This document shows positions 32,343 to 41,611 of a DNA stretch of 64,000 nt, piece by piece. The notes beneath the pieces were generated by a model that did no database searches, was not told the origin of the DNA, and saw only the letters and a list, made by a program, of their open reading frames with translations. Each line of letters starts with the position of its first letter. Position 1 is the first letter of the stretch. Source of the stretch: Azorhizobium doebereinerae UFLA1-100 (GTDB lineage: Bacteria; Pseudomonadota; Alphaproteobacteria; Rhizobiales; Xanthobacteraceae); assembly GCF_000473085.1 (NCBI RefSeq), contig NZ_AXBA01000006.1, forward strand, positions 62,001-126,000. Reading direction: 5' to 3'. Position numbers and translations under genes: made by a program.

Positions 32343-34643
32343 ATGGCTCCCCCGTTCCCGGGTGCGTCCGCGCGCCTGCGCGTCTCAATGCCGATGTCCG
32401 GCTGTTCGTCCACGTCCCGCCGCATCCATCATAGCATCCGGGCGCTCGATGGTGTGGCCGGCGTCGCGCTGCTCGCCTGCGGCGTGCTGTGGGCGGGAAG
32501 CGGCCCGGCGCTGGCCCAGTCCGCCGCCGCGTCGGGACCCGCGGCGGCTGCCGGCTGGCCGGCCGCCTCCGCGCCGGCCATGACAACGGGCGAAGGCGGC
32601 GAAATTGCGCTGGATGCGGTCACGGTGGTGGCCACCTACACGCCGATCCAGACCATCGACGCGCTCGCCGGCGTCAGCGCCGTGCGCGCCGAGACGCTGG
32701 AGCAATGGCTGCCCGACCGCACCGCCGACGTGTTCTGGGGCATGCCGGGCGTGACCGCCATCCAGAACGGCAACAGCACCCAGACCTCGGTGAACATCCG
32801 CGGCTTGCAGGACTTCGGCCGCGTCGCGGTGATCCTGGACGGGGCGCGGCAGAACTTCACCCAGCTCGGCCACGCCAATTCCGCCGGCTCCTTCTTCGTC
32901 GAGCCCGGCCTGCTGGCGGGCGTGGACGTGATCCGCGGCCCGGTCTCCAACATCTACGGCTCCGGCGCCATCGGCGGCGTCGTCACCATGCGCACCAAGG
33001 ATACCAACGACATTCTCAAGCCCGGCCAGACCTGGGGCGTGGAGGGTACCGGCGAGATGGGCTCGAACGGCCCCATGGGGTTCGGCTCGGCCTTCGGCGC
33101 GGCGCGCGTCGGGCAGAATGTGGACCTGTTCTGGGGCGGCACCTACCGCAGCCAGTCGGACTATGCCGACGGCAATGGCGACACCGTGCCCGGCACGGGC
33201 GCCACCACCTGGACCGGCATCGCCAAGGCCACCATCCGCCCGGCGGACTTCCACGAGGTGAAGCTCACTGCCCTCAATTACGACAGTTCCTACACCACCA
33301 GCACCGCCAGCGTGCTGACCACGCCCACCACCAGCCAGTACGGCACCGACATCACCAACCGCACGCTGACCGCCAGCTACAATTACGCCAACCCGGATGA
33401 CAATCTGTTCGACTGGCGCAGCACGGTCTACTGGAACCAGGTGCAGCAGGATCAGGTGAAGGTGTCGGGCACCGCCTCCACCATCACCGGCGCCGTCGGC
33501 AACCCGCGCAGCTTCACCATCGAGACCACCGGCTTCGATGCCAACAACACCACCCGCTTCGCCCTTGGCGCGGTGCGCAACGCGGTGACCATCGGCGGCG
33601 ACTATTTCCACGACGACGTGTCGAACGTGGACAATTACGGCTTCGCCGACGGCTACAACCCCTCCGGCACGCGCGGCGTGGGCGGCGCCTTCGTGCAGTG
33701 GCAGGCCAATTATTCCACCTGGCTCGAAGTCATCGGCGCGGTGCGCTACGACACCTACACGCTGAACGGCGACGACGTGTCCAACAGCGGCGACCGCTTC
33801 TCGCCGAAGATCACGGTGGGCCTCACGCCGATCCCGTGGTTCACGCTCTACGGCACCTATGCGGAGGGCTACCGCGCGCCGGCGGTCACCGAGACGCTGG
33901 TGTCCGGCGCGCATCCGCCCTCCATCCCCATCGTCACCTGCCCGGACGGCAGCGTCGGCACCTTCTGCTTCATGCCCAACGCCAACCTCAATCCGGAGGT
34001 GGGCAAGAACAAGGAAGTGGGCGTCAACGTGAAGTTCGACGACCTGCTGACCAAGGGCGACAAGATCCGCCTCAAGGCGGATGTCTACCGCAACGACGTG
34101 AGCGACTTCATCGAGCTGGTGCAGTACGGCACGACGCGCTACGGCACGACGGCCTATGCCCAATACCAGAACGTCTCCTCCGCGCGCCTCCAGGGCTTCG
34201 AACTGGAGAGCATGTATGACGCCAAGGTGTGGTTCGCCGGCCTGTCGGCGACGATCAGCGAGGGCAAGAACACCGAGGACGACCAGCCGCTCTCCAGCAT
34301 CCAGCCGGACAATGTGGCGGCGACGGTCGGCCTGCGCTCGCCGGACCAGAAGCTCACCCTGTCGCTGCGCTGGCAGTGGGTGGCGGCGGTGACCGAGGCG
34401 GACCTGCCGTCCACCTCGGTCTATGATCCGACCCCGAGCTTCAATCTCGTGAATGTCTATCTCGGCTACCAGCCGAGCGAGAACGTGCTGGCCTCGCTCA
34501 GCGTCGAGAACCTGCTGAACGAGCAGTACACCCAATACCAGCAGTTCCTGCCGAGCGCGGGGCTGACGGTGAAGGGGGCGGTGACCATCCGCTTCGGCGG
34601 CGGCGAGATGGCGGCGGCGACGCCGGCCCGGATCACCAAATAG
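32343..34643 (+). CDS. hmuR: TonB-dependent haem/haemoglobin receptor
   Basis: This is a 766-residue outer-membrane receptor. The ATG at 32343 has a GGAGG site. A long N-terminal signal region (to about residue 58, PALAQS) precedes the plug, which includes the TonB-box-like DAVTVVATY and NSTQTSVNIRGLQDFGRVAV. The barrel contains the haem-receptor motifs as YRAP (in EGYRAPAVTETLV) and a degenerate NPNL (NANLNPEVGKNKE). It ends in an aromatic beta-strand (VTIRFGGGEM) followed by a short tail. It is divergent from hmuTUV and would pass haem to HmuT. No tonB/exbBD is in the window. Confidence 0.9.
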   Translation: MAPPFPGASARLRVSMPMSGCSSTSRRIHHSIRALDGVAGVALLACGVLWAGSGPALAQSAAASGPAAAAGWPAASAPAMTTGEGGEIALDAVTVVATYTPIQTIDALAGVSAVRAETLEQWLPDRTADVFWGMPGVTAIQNGNSTQTSVNIRGLQDFGRVAVILDGARQNFTQLGHANSAGSFFVEPGLLAGVDVIRGPVSNIYGSGAIGGVVTMRTKDTNDILKPGQTWGVEGTGEMGSNGPMGFGSAFGAARVGQNVDLFWGGTYRSQSDYADGNGDTVPGTGATTWTGIAKATIRPADFHEVKLTALNYDSSYTTSTASVLTTPTTSQYGTDITNRTLTASYNYANPDDNLFDWRSTVYWNQVQQDQVKVSGTASTITGAVGNPRSFTIETTGFDANNTTRFALGAVRNAVTIGGDYFHDDVSNVDNYGFADGYNPSGTRGVGGAFVQWQANYSTWLEVIGAVRYDTYTLNGDDVSNSGDRFSPKITVGLTPIPWFTLYGTYAEGYRAPAVTETLVSGAHPPSIPIVTCPDGSVGTFCFMPNANLNPEVGKNKEVGVNVKFDDLLTKGDKIRLKADVYRNDVSDFIELVQYGTTRYGTTAYAQYQNVSSARLQGFELESMYDAKVWFAGLSATISEGKNTEDDQPLSSIQPDNVAATVGLRSPDQKLTLSLRWQWVAAVTEADLPSTSVYDPTPSFNLVNVYLGYQPSENVLASLSVENLLNEQYTQYQQFLPSAGLTVKGAVTIRFGGGEMAAATPARITK

Positions 34644-34700
34644 CCGGAACCCGGCACCGCCGGGGCCAGTCCCGTACCGCAGGGCGGATCAGTCGCGCCT

Positions 34701-34718
34701 CCCGGACTGCCGTCCGGG
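34701..34718 (+). terminator. Hairpin after the haem receptor
   Basis: CCCGGAC-TGCC-GTCCGGG is a 7-base perfect stem with a 4-base loop, 57 bases after the receptor stop. No T-run is present. Confidence 0.4.
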
Positions 34719-34826
34719 CGGCGCTGCCCCCATTTCAGGGCCGGTTCCGTCTAGGATGGAGCCGACCCGCTTTTGTCCCGGACCCCGGTCGGGTCCGGTT
34801 CGGCCGATCGAGAAAAGGAGCACGGC

Positions 34827-35156
34827 ATGTTCATCGCGATGAATCGGTTCAAGGTCAAAGTGGGCTCGGAGGCCGAGTTCGAGCGGGTGTGGCGCGAGCG
34901 GGACAGCCATCTCGCCACCGTGCCCGGCTTCGTCACCTTCAACCTGCTGAAGGGGCCGCAGAAGGAGGAGTACACGCTCTATGCCTCGCACACCCACTGG
35001 GCGAGCAAGGCGGACTTCGAGGCCTGGACGCGCTCGGAGGCGTTCCGCGCCGCCCATGCCAGCTCCGGCCCCAACAAGGTGAACTACATGGGCCCGCCGG
35101 AATTCGAGGGCTTCGAATCGGTGCTCTCGCTGTCCATCGGCGACAAGGCCGCCTGA
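34827..35156 (+). CDS. hmuQ: IsdG/HmuQ-type haem-degrading monooxygenase
   Basis: This 109-residue cytosolic ABM-fold protein has the three residues that define haem-degrading IsdG enzymes in the correct positions: N6 (MFIAMNRF), W67 (FEAWTRS) and H77 (RAAHASS). The ATG at 34827 has an AAGGAG site. It probably opens the haem ring to release iron taken up by the adjacent HmuR/HmuTUV system. A hairpin separates it from the receptor gene, so it may have its own promoter. The alternative, a generic antibiotic biosynthesis monooxygenase, is less likely given the triad. Confidence 0.88.
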   Translation: MFIAMNRFKVKVGSEAEFERVWRERDSHLATVPGFVTFNLLKGPQKEEYTLYASHTHWASKADFEAWTRSEAFRAAHASSGPNKVNYMGPPEFEGFESVLSLSIGDKAA

Positions 35157-35306
35157 GGCACCGCGCCGTGGCCGGCGGGGCCGGCCACGGGTGGCCCGGC
35201 CTGGCCTCCGCGAAGAAGCGGGATTGCGCCGCGCGCCGTTGGCTCGTACCCCTCACCGGGTGCGGGCCGGCGCGCAGGCGGCCGCCCGCCTGTCGCGGAG
35301 GGGGCC

Positions 35307-35627
35307 ATGGCGAGCGTTCGGACGATGGGAAGCGCGGCGGCGCTGCTGATGGGGCTCGGCGTACTGCCGGCCGGCGCCCAGGAGAAGAGCTCGACGGCGC
35401 TCGACGTGCTGATCCAGCAATGCGCGCCGTGCCACGGCGTGGACGGCATCGGCCACGATACCGAGATCCCCAACCTTGCCGGCCAGCACGACCGCTATCT
35501 GTGGTTGCAGATGATGGCGTTCCGCAGAGGCACGCGCCGTCACCAGGAGATGCGCTACATGAGCCGCTCGCTCAGCGAGGACGAGATCGCCGCGCTGGTG
35601 CAATACTATTCCAGCCTGCCGCGCTGA
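35307..35627 (+). CDS. Small secreted class I cytochrome c
   Basis: This 106-residue protein has a signal peptide of about 24 residues (ending PAGAQ). The haem c site is CAPCH at C39, C42 and H43. The axial methionine is probably in EMRYMSRSLSEDEI, as in cytochrome c553-like proteins. GGAGG precedes the ATG. A periplasmic electron carrier; its partner is not apparent. It is convergent with the asparaginase gene. Confidence 0.88.
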   Translation: MASVRTMGSAAALLMGLGVLPAGAQEKSSTALDVLIQQCAPCHGVDGIGHDTEIPNLAGQHDRYLWLQMMAFRRGTRRHQEMRYMSRSLSEDEIAALVQYYSSLPR

Positions 35628-35635
35628 CCCCGGCG

Positions 35636-35662
35636 CCGCCCGGACGGGGGTCGTCCCGGCGG
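35636..35662. terminator. Hairpin between cytochrome c and asparaginase genes
   Basis: CCGCCCGGAC and GTCCCGGCGG pair over ten positions with one mismatch and a seven-base loop. It lies in the convergent gap and may serve both strands. Confidence 0.45.
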
Positions 35663-35690
35663 CGGGGAGGCGTCTCCGGGGCAGCGCTCC

Positions 35691-36743
35691 TCAGGGCGTC
35701 GGCAGGAAGGCGGCCTGGACCTTGTCCGGGGCGGTGACGCCGTTGGCCAGCAGCAGTTGCAGCAGCACGCGGGCCTTGGCCGGGTTGTAGAAGGCGGCGG
35801 CCACGAAGCCGAGTTCGTCGTCGTTCAGCTCGATGTTGCGCAGCACCGGTCCGGCGCCCGTCCGGCTGGAGCGCACCACCACCACGCCGGCCTTCGCCGC
35901 CGCCTGGAGCGCGGCGATGGTGGCCTTGGAGGCATTGCCGTCGCCCACCCCCGCCAGGACGATCCCCCTGGCGCCGGCGGCGCGCGCCGCTTCCACCGGC
36001 CTGGCGTCCACGCCCGCATAGGCATAGACGATCTCCACCTGCGGCAGCGGGCCCCCCTTGGACGGGAAGGACTGCCGCGATGCCGGGGCGGCGTAGAACA
36101 CCACCCTGTCCGGCGAGACGCCGCCCACCGGGCCGAAATTGGGCGAGCGGAAGGTCTGCACCGACACGGTGTCGGTCTTGGTCACGTCGCGGGCGCCGTG
36201 GATGGTGTCGTTGAGAACCACCAGCGCGCCGCGCCCGCGCGCCTGGGGGCTGGCCGCCACCATCACCGCCTCCAGCAGGTTGCGCGGGCCGTCGGCGCTC
36301 ACCGCAGTCGCCGGGCGCATGGCGCCCACCAGCACGACGGGCTTGTCCGTGCGGGTGGCGAGATCGAGGAAGAGCGCGGTTTCCTCCAGGGTGTCGGTGC
36401 CGTGGGTGATGACGATGCCGGCCACGTCGGCGGTCTTGTCCAGCGCGTCGATGCGCGCGGCGAGCTTCAGCCAGACCTCCTCGCTCATGTCCTGGCTGCC
36501 GATGGCGGAAATCTGCTCGGCGGACAGCCGCGCATGGGCGCTGATGCCCGGCACGGAGGCGATGAGCGCGTCGGCCGAGATCGCGCCCGCGTTGTAGCCG
36601 AGGCCCGAGCGCGGGTCTGCGGCGCCGGCGATGGTGCCGCCGGTCGCCAGGATGACGATGTGCGGCAGGTCCGCCGCGCGCGCCGGATCGCCGGCGAGAG
36701 ACGCCACTGTCATGGCCATGGCACACACAAGGGTTCGCAGCAT
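35691..36743 (-). CDS. ansB: Periplasmic type II L-asparaginase
   Basis: This 350-residue enzyme hydrolyses L-asparagine to aspartate and ammonia. It has a signal peptide (MLRTLVCAMAMTVASLAGDP, then ARA) and the two active-site motifs ILATGGTIAGAAD and VITHGTDTLEETALFLDL, with VGAMRPATAVSADGPRNLLE between them. The ATG at 36743 has a GGAGACC site; the longer frame reads low-complexity Arg-rich residues. It is a single gene. Confidence 0.92.
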   Translation of the reverse strand: MLRTLVCAMAMTVASLAGDPARAADLPHIVILATGGTIAGAADPRSGLGYNAGAISADALIASVPGISAHARLSAEQISAIGSQDMSEEVWLKLAARIDALDKTADVAGIVITHGTDTLEETALFLDLATRTDKPVVLVGAMRPATAVSADGPRNLLEAVMVAASPQARGRGALVVLNDTIHGARDVTKTDTVSVQTFRSPNFGPVGGVSPDRVVFYAAPASRQSFPSKGGPLPQVEIVYAYAGVDARPVEAARAAGARGIVLAGVGDGNASKATIAALQAAAKAGVVVVRSSRTGAGPVLRNIELNDDELGFVAAAFYNPAKARVLLQLLLANGVTAPDKVQAAFLPTP

Positions 36744-37043
36744 GGGACTGGTCTCCGCATAGGTACGGCAAGTCGCGCCGATTCGCCCCCTCGCTGTCGC
36801 TCGCAAGAGCCGGGCCACGCCGGACCCGGCGGAGCCGCGCAGCATCGCGGCGGGATGTGAGCAAAATCAATGCCCGTCCTGTCCATGCCACATAGTAATG
36901 GGACGAATGACGGGCGTGCATCCCGTTGCGGAACACCTGGAGGCCGGCAGGCTCGGGTGTGGGATCCGCGCATCTGTGGAGCGTTCGTCGCCCGATCCGG
37001 CCGGCGCAAGCGGGCCGCGGGCGCAAGCGGGGCGGAGGACCTG
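36744..37043. other. Non-coding gap of 300 bases
   Basis: This divergent region between ansB and the small membrane protein holds their promoters. I see no gene and no strong palindrome in it. Confidence 0.5.
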
Positions 37044-37160
37044 ATGTCGCTGAGTAAGAGAGAGAATGCCGCCGCCTTCCCGACCGCCATCGTGGTCGGC
37101 ATCATCTTCGGGGCGGTCTGCGCGCTGGGCCTCGCCTGGGTCGTCACCGGCCTCAAATAA
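37044..37160 (+). CDS. 38-residue single-helix membrane protein
   Basis: The frame MSLSKRENAAAFPTAIVVGI continues as one hydrophobic helix (about residues 13-36) and ends VTGLK. A GGAGGA site 8 bases upstream of the ATG supports translation. The family is not recognised. It may be a small subunit or regulator of a membrane complex, but no partner is adjacent. Confidence 0.6.
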   Translation: MSLSKRENAAAFPTAIVVGIIFGAVCALGLAWVVTGLK

Positions 37161-37216
37161 GCGCTCGTCCGGGCCTCGCGGTGCCCGCGCCGGCATCCCG
37201 TCCAGGCACCGGCTGG

Positions 37217-37243
37217 TCCCTCCGGCCCGCTGGACCGGAGGGA
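37217..37243. terminator. Bidirectional hairpin in a convergent gap
   Basis: TCCCTCCGG and CCGGAGGGA form a perfect 9-base stem around a 9-base loop, between the small membrane protein and the SDR gene that converge here. Confidence 0.55.
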
Positions 37244-37274
37244 GGGGGCCGGAGGGTTCAGGCCGCCGGGCGGC

Positions 37275-38060
37275 TCAGACGTTGCGCAGCAGGCCGCCGT
37301 CGACGCGGATCTTGCTGCCGGTGAGATAGGACGCGCGGGCCGAGCACAGGAAGGCCACCACGTCGGCGAACTCCTGCGGATCGCCATAGCGCCCCACCGG
37401 GATCTGCGCCTTGGAGGCGGCTTCCACCTCCTCCCGCGTCTTGCCCTGCTTCTTGGCGTTGGCGGTATCCAGCTGGCCGATGCGCTCGGTCAGGATGCGG
37501 CCGGGCATCACGATGTTCACCGTCACGCCATCCGCCGCCACTTCGCTGGCCAGCGTCTTCGACCAGCCGAGCACGGCGGCGCGGATGCCGTTGGACAAGG
37601 CAAGGTTCGGGATCGGCTGCTCGATGCCCGATGAGGCGATGGTGACGATGCGGCCCCAGCCCTTGGCGCGCATGGCCGGCAGCAGGCGGCCGGCGAAGTG
37701 GAACAGGTTCGCGGCCATGGGGGCGAAATTGGCGATCCACTGGTCGCGGGTGATCTCGGCCGCGACGCCGGGAGGCGGGCCGCCGGTGTTGCCCACCAGG
37801 ATGTCGGTGCCGCCCTTGGCGAGCACGCGGTCGGCGAGGGCATCCACGGAGGCGAGGTCCGCGCCGTCGAACTGCACCGCCTCCACCCGGCCGCGCGCCT
37901 CCTCCGGCAGGGCGGCGCGCCAGGTCTCGATGTCCGCCACCGTGCGCGCGGCGGCGATCACGCTGGCGCCTTCCAGGGCCAGGGTGCGGGCGCTGGCGGC
38001 GCCGAGGCCGCGGCTTGCCCCCATGACCACGGCGGTTTTTCCGTTGAGACCCAGATCCAT
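37275..38060 (-). CDS. Atypical short-chain dehydrogenase/reductase
   Basis: This 261-residue SDR has the cofactor motif GASRGLG (14-20) and the structural segment VGNTGG (89-94) in place of NNAG. The catalytic serine region is [10 protein letters not shown], but where YxxxK is expected it reads SNGIR (156-160). A subset of proteins annotated as 3-oxoacyl reductases shares this [12 protein letters not shown] pattern. Thus it may bind NAD(P) yet use other residues, or not be a dehydrogenase. The C-terminus [16 protein letters not shown] is family-typical. It is a single gene; substrate unknown. Confidence 0.85.
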   Translation of the reverse strand: MDLGLNGKTAVVMGASRGLGAASARTLALEGASVIAAARTVADIETWRAALPEEARGRVEAVQFDGADLASVDALADRVLAKGGTDILVGNTGGPPPGVAAEITRDQWIANFAPMAANLFHFAGRLLPAMRAKGWGRIVTIASSGIEQPIPNLALSNGIRAAVLGWSKTLASEVAADGVTVNIVMPGRILTERIGQLDTANAKKQGKTREEVEAASKAQIPVGRYGDPQEFADVVAFLCSARASYLTGSKIRVDGGLLRNV

Positions 38061-38311
38061 GCGTTCACTCTCCTGAGGATGGACGGCCGCCGCCGCGCCG
38101 GCCGGCGCGCGGGGCCGTTCGTGCCGGCGGGGATTTGCTCGCGTTCGCCGGGCGCTGGCAAGGGCGTTGGGCGCGGCATTGACGCAAAAGTGCGGGCGCG
38201 GGCCTCCCGCCCCGCCGCGTCAGGGCCTATCTAGCCCCTGCCGCCGCCGCTGCCCCGGGCGGAGTTCCGTCACGGCAGAGCGGTTCCGTTCGCGAGACAA
38301 GGACAACGCCA

Positions 38312-39340
38312 ATGACAGCTTCGCACACGAGCCCGCTTCCCACCCGGCCGTTCGGCCGCGCCGGCATGGACATCACGCGGGTGGGCTTCGGCGCCTGGGC
38401 CATCGGCGGGCCGGACTGGGCGGTGGGCTGGGGCGCGCAGGACGACAGTGCCTCGGTCGCGGCGATCCGCCATGCGGTCGGGCGCGGCATCAACTGGATC
38501 GACACCGCCGCCGTCTACGGCCTCGGCCATTCCGAGGAGATCGTCGCGGCGGCGCTGAAGGATATTCCGGCGGCCGAGCGGCCCTACGTCTTCACCAAGG
38601 GCGGCCTGATCTGGGACGAGGCGAACCGCGGCGCCATTCCCCAGCGCATCGGCAAGCCTTCGAGCATCAAGCGCGAGGCCGAGGCCTCGCTGAAGCGGCT
38701 CGGCGTCGAGCGCATCGACCTCTACCAGATGCACTGGCCGGCCCAGGACGGCACGCCCATCGAGGATTATTGGCAGGCGTTCCTGGATCTGAAGCGCGAG
38801 GGCAAGGTGCGCGCCGTCGGCCTGTCCAACCACAGCGTCGAGCAGCTTGAGAAGGCCGAGGCGCTCGGCCATGTGGATACGCTCCAGCCGCCCTTCTCCG
38901 CCATCCGCCGCGAGGCGGGCGCGGCCGAGATCGCCTGGTGCCACGCCCATGGCACGGGGGTGATCGTCTACAGCCCCATGCAGTCGGGCCTGCTCACCGG
39001 GCGCTTCACCGCCGCCCGCGCCGCCGGGCTGCCGGCGGACGACTGGCGCTCGCGCAATCCCGAATACCAGGGCGAGAAGCTGGAGCGGAACCTCAAGCTG
39101 GCGGACGCACTGAAGCCCATCGCGGCGCGGCACGGCGCGTCGGTTGCTTCGGTGGCGGTGGCCTGGACGCTGGCGTGGCCGGGCGTGACCGGCGCCATCG
39201 TCGGCGCCCGCAGCCCCGAGCAGGTGGACGGCTGGCTGGACGCGGCGAAGCTGGACCTGACGCCGGACGACCTGGCTGAGATCGCCCGGGCCATCGAGGC
39301 TACCGGCGCCGGCGCCGGCCCGGTGGGCCGCGCCGGCTGA
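38312..39340 (+). CDS. Aldo/keto reductase
   Basis: This 342-residue NADPH-dependent oxidoreductase has a TIM-barrel family signature. The tetrad shows in INWIDTAAVYGLGHSEE (Asp and Tyr), VFTKGG (Lys) and YQMHWP (His). GVIVYSPMQSGLLTGRF and GAIVGARSPEQVDGW mark the cofactor-binding end. It belongs with the YajO/general-stress AKR group. It is a single gene, divergent from the SDR gene (251-base gap) and convergent with a methyltransferase gene; substrate unknown. Confidence 0.88.
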   Translation: MTASHTSPLPTRPFGRAGMDITRVGFGAWAIGGPDWAVGWGAQDDSASVAAIRHAVGRGINWIDTAAVYGLGHSEEIVAAALKDIPAAERPYVFTKGGLIWDEANRGAIPQRIGKPSSIKREAEASLKRLGVERIDLYQMHWPAQDGTPIEDYWQAFLDLKREGKVRAVGLSNHSVEQLEKAEALGHVDTLQPPFSAIRREAGAAEIAWCHAHGTGVIVYSPMQSGLLTGRFTAARAAGLPADDWRSRNPEYQGEKLERNLKLADALKPIAARHGASVASVAVAWTLAWPGVTGAIVGARSPEQVDGWLDAAKLDLTPDDLAEIARAIEATGAGAGPVGRAG

Positions 39341-39355
39341 GCGGCAAGGCGCATT

Positions 39356-39384
39356 GCGCGGTCCCGGTTTCGCCGGGGCCGCGC
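39356..39384. terminator. Strong hairpin in a convergent gap
   Basis: GCGCGGTCCCGG pairs with CCGGGGCCGCGC (one G-T pair) over 12 positions with loop TTTCG. It sits between the converging aldo/keto reductase and methyltransferase genes. Confidence 0.65.
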
Positions 39385-39394
39385 CCTCAGGCGC

Positions 39395-40147
39395 TCAGGG
39401 CTTGCCGCCGTACACCACCACGTGGGAGCCGCGGCGGAACTGCTCGTAGTCATCGTCGCCGCTGGGCAGCACGAAGACCTCGCTGAAGCCGAAATTGCGC
39501 AGCAGGAACAGCAGCGCGTTCAGCGACGGCACGACGGCGATGTCGGTGGAGCCGCCCTCGCGGCGCGCCGCGTAGTCGGGCGCGAGGCCGAACACGCCCT
39601 CGATCGGGCGCATGTGCTTGTAATGGCCGTCCTCAAGCTGCCCGGAGATGTCGTAGGGGAATACCTGGGTCTCGATCAGGATGTGCTTGCGCGCCATCTG
39701 GCTGGCCAGCCGGATGGTGTGGACCGGGTTCTCCAGATGGTAGATCAGGCCGTAGAGCAGCACGAAATCGGCGGTCTGGGCCGGATCGAACGCCATGGTC
39801 TGGAGGTCGGCCTCCACATAGTCGATGTTCGGGGCGCCGATCACGTCGGTGATCAGGCGCGCCGCGTCCCGGCTGGATTTGCGGATCTCGTAGCCGCGCA
39901 CCGACTTGAAGTGGCGCGCCAGCTCCAGGGAATAATAGCCCTCGTGGGAGGCGAGGTCGAAGGCGGTCAGGTCCTGCGCGTCGGGCACGCGGTTCTGGAT
40001 GATCCAGGCCAGCTTGTCGCGGCGCGAGGTGTGGATGGGCAGCACATCGGCCGGAATGTCCGTGGCCGTGCGCGTCCCGTCGGGCAGGTCGAACTCATAG
40101 AACCACGTGCGGTCCTTGACCTGCTGCAGCTTCGCCGCGTCCACCAT
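39395..40147 (-). CDS. SAM-dependent methyltransferase, CmoB-like
   Basis: This 250-residue class I methyltransferase resembles the DUF1698/CmoB group. It starts with KDRTWFYEFDLPDGTRTATD, the N-terminal element of that group. The SAM motif I is TAFDLASHEGYYSLELAR (Asp then EGYYS instead of the usual GxGxG), and VLLYGLIYHLENP is motif IV. CmoB itself modifies tRNA U34, but this protein lacks CmoB's longer N-terminus, so a small-molecule or sugar substrate is equally possible. It is a single gene. Confidence 0.8.
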   Translation of the reverse strand: MVDAAKLQQVKDRTWFYEFDLPDGTRTATDIPADVLPIHTSRRDKLAWIIQNRVPDAQDLTAFDLASHEGYYSLELARHFKSVRGYEIRKSSRDAARLITDVIGAPNIDYVEADLQTMAFDPAQTADFVLLYGLIYHLENPVHTIRLASQMARKHILIETQVFPYDISGQLEDGHYKHMRPIEGVFGLAPDYAARREGGSTDIAVVPSLNALLFLLRNFGFSEVFVLPSGDDDYEQFRRGSHVVVYGGKP

Positions 40148-40231
40148 CCTGGCTGCCCCTTCCCGCCATCTGCCGATGGGCGAAGCTCATAGCACCATGC
40201 CGCCGCCCAAGGCCACCCATCGTCCGCCCCT

Positions 40232-41611
40232 TCAGGCGCGGACGCGCGGCGTGTGGCCGGCGCGCTCCCACAGCCGGCGGGAGACGGCCTGCGCGGCAGC
40301 GATCACCTCGGTGCCGTCGAACCGCGTGGGCCGGCCGTCCTCCAGCAGCACGGCGCCGTCCACCACCACCGCGTCCACATTGCCGCCCTGGGCGCTGTGC
40401 ACCACGAGGCCCGGCCCGTCGATGAGCGGGGCGAGGTTGGGGGCGTTGGTATCCAGCAGCACGAGGTCGGCCTTGGCGCCCGGCGCCAGGATGCCGATTT
40501 CGCCCGCGAGGCCGAGCGCGGCGGCTCCGCCATGCGTCGCCCAGCGCAGCACGTCGTGGGAGGAGACGGTGAAGCCGGCGCCATGGATGCGGGTGGCGGC
40601 CAGCGCCATGCGCATGGCCTCGATCATGTCGCCGGACTTGGTGTCGGTGGCGAGCGTGATGCGCGCGCCGGCCTGCTCCAGCGCCCGGATGGGGGCCACC
40701 GAGCCGTGCGCCGCATTGCCCACCGGCACATGCGCCACCGCCGCGCCGCGGGCGCCGAACAGGGCGATGTCGGCCTCGGTCATGTGGATGCAATGGCCGG
40801 CCACGAGGCGGGGGCCGAGCAGGCCGACCTCGTCCATCAGCTCCACCGGGCGCCTGCCGTCGCGGGCGGTGACGATCTCCACCTCCATGGGCGACTGGTG
40901 CAGGTGGGTGTGCAGGATCAGCTGCCCGGCCTCCGCCAGCTCGGCCACCTGGCGCAGCAGAGCGGGCGAGCAGGTGTCCGGCGCGTGCGGGCCGAGCACC
41001 GGGGTGACCATGTCGGTGCGCCCGCTCCAGGCGGCGACGAAATCCATCGCCTCGCGCAGCGTGCGCTCGCCCTGGGCGGGATCGGCGCGCCATTCGCGGC
41101 GGGCGAGGGCGGCGGTGTCCGCATCCATGATGCGCCCGCCGATGAAGCTCCTGAGGCCGATCTCCCGCGCGGCGCGGGCCAGCGCCTGCGGGTGGCGATA
41201 GAAGTCCACCACCGTCGTTGAGCCGAAGCGCAGCATCTCATAGGCGCCGAGGCGGGCCAGCAGATAGGCTTCCTCCTCGGACAGCATGTCGCCCTGGGGC
41301 ACGCCGGGCGTATAGGCGGGGGCGAAGCCCACGTCCTCCACCATGCCGCGCACCACCATGATGGGCGTGTGGTTGTGGCTGTTCACCAGCCCCGGCATCA
41401 GCAGGTGGTGGGCGGAACCGAGCGTGCGCGCCGGCACGTAGAGGGCGGCCATCTCCGCCGCCGGGCCGATGTGGGCGATGCGGTCGCCCACCACCGCCAC
41501 GGCGACGTCGGACAGCACGGTGCCCTGCGCATCCAGCACCAAGGCGGCGCGGGCGCGGACGAGCAGATCGCAGGGCTGGGGGGCGCCGGGCGGGGGAGCG
41601 GACGCGGTCAT
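40232..41611 (-). CDS. Metal-dependent amidohydrolase (TRZ/ATZ-SsnA group)
   Basis: This 459-residue enzyme should hydrolyse or deaminate a cyclic C-N compound. The metal ligands of the family are visible: H79 and H81 in NSHNHTP, H236 in LHTHLHQSP, H273 in VAGHCIH, and D323 in LATDTKSGD. No carboxylated lysine is needed in this mononuclear subtype. The start at 41611 overlaps the GntR gene stop (ATGA), so they are co-transcribed. Divergent genes beyond the regulator encode an importer and three more enzymes, so all likely serve one catabolic route. The substrate could be an N-heterocycle, guanine-like base or ureide; the sequence does not decide. Confidence 0.87.
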   Translation of the reverse strand: MTASAPPPGAPQPCDLLVRARAALVLDAQGTVLSDVAVAVVGDRIAHIGPAAEMAALYVPARTLGSAHHLLMPGLVNSHNHTPIMVVRGMVEDVGFAPAYTPGVPQGDMLSEEEAYLLARLGAYEMLRFGSTTVVDFYRHPQALARAAREIGLRSFIGGRIMDADTAALARREWRADPAQGERTLREAMDFVAAWSGRTDMVTPVLGPHAPDTCSPALLRQVAELAEAGQLILHTHLHQSPMEVEIVTARDGRRPVELMDEVGLLGPRLVAGHCIHMTEADIALFGARGAAVAHVPVGNAAHGSVAPIRALEQAGARITLATDTKSGDMIEAMRMALAATRIHGAGFTVSSHDVLRWATHGGAAALGLAGEIGILAPGAKADLVLLDTNAPNLAPLIDGPGLVVHSAQGGNVDAVVVDGAVLLEDGRPTRFDGTEVIAAAQAVSRRLWERAGHTPRVRA

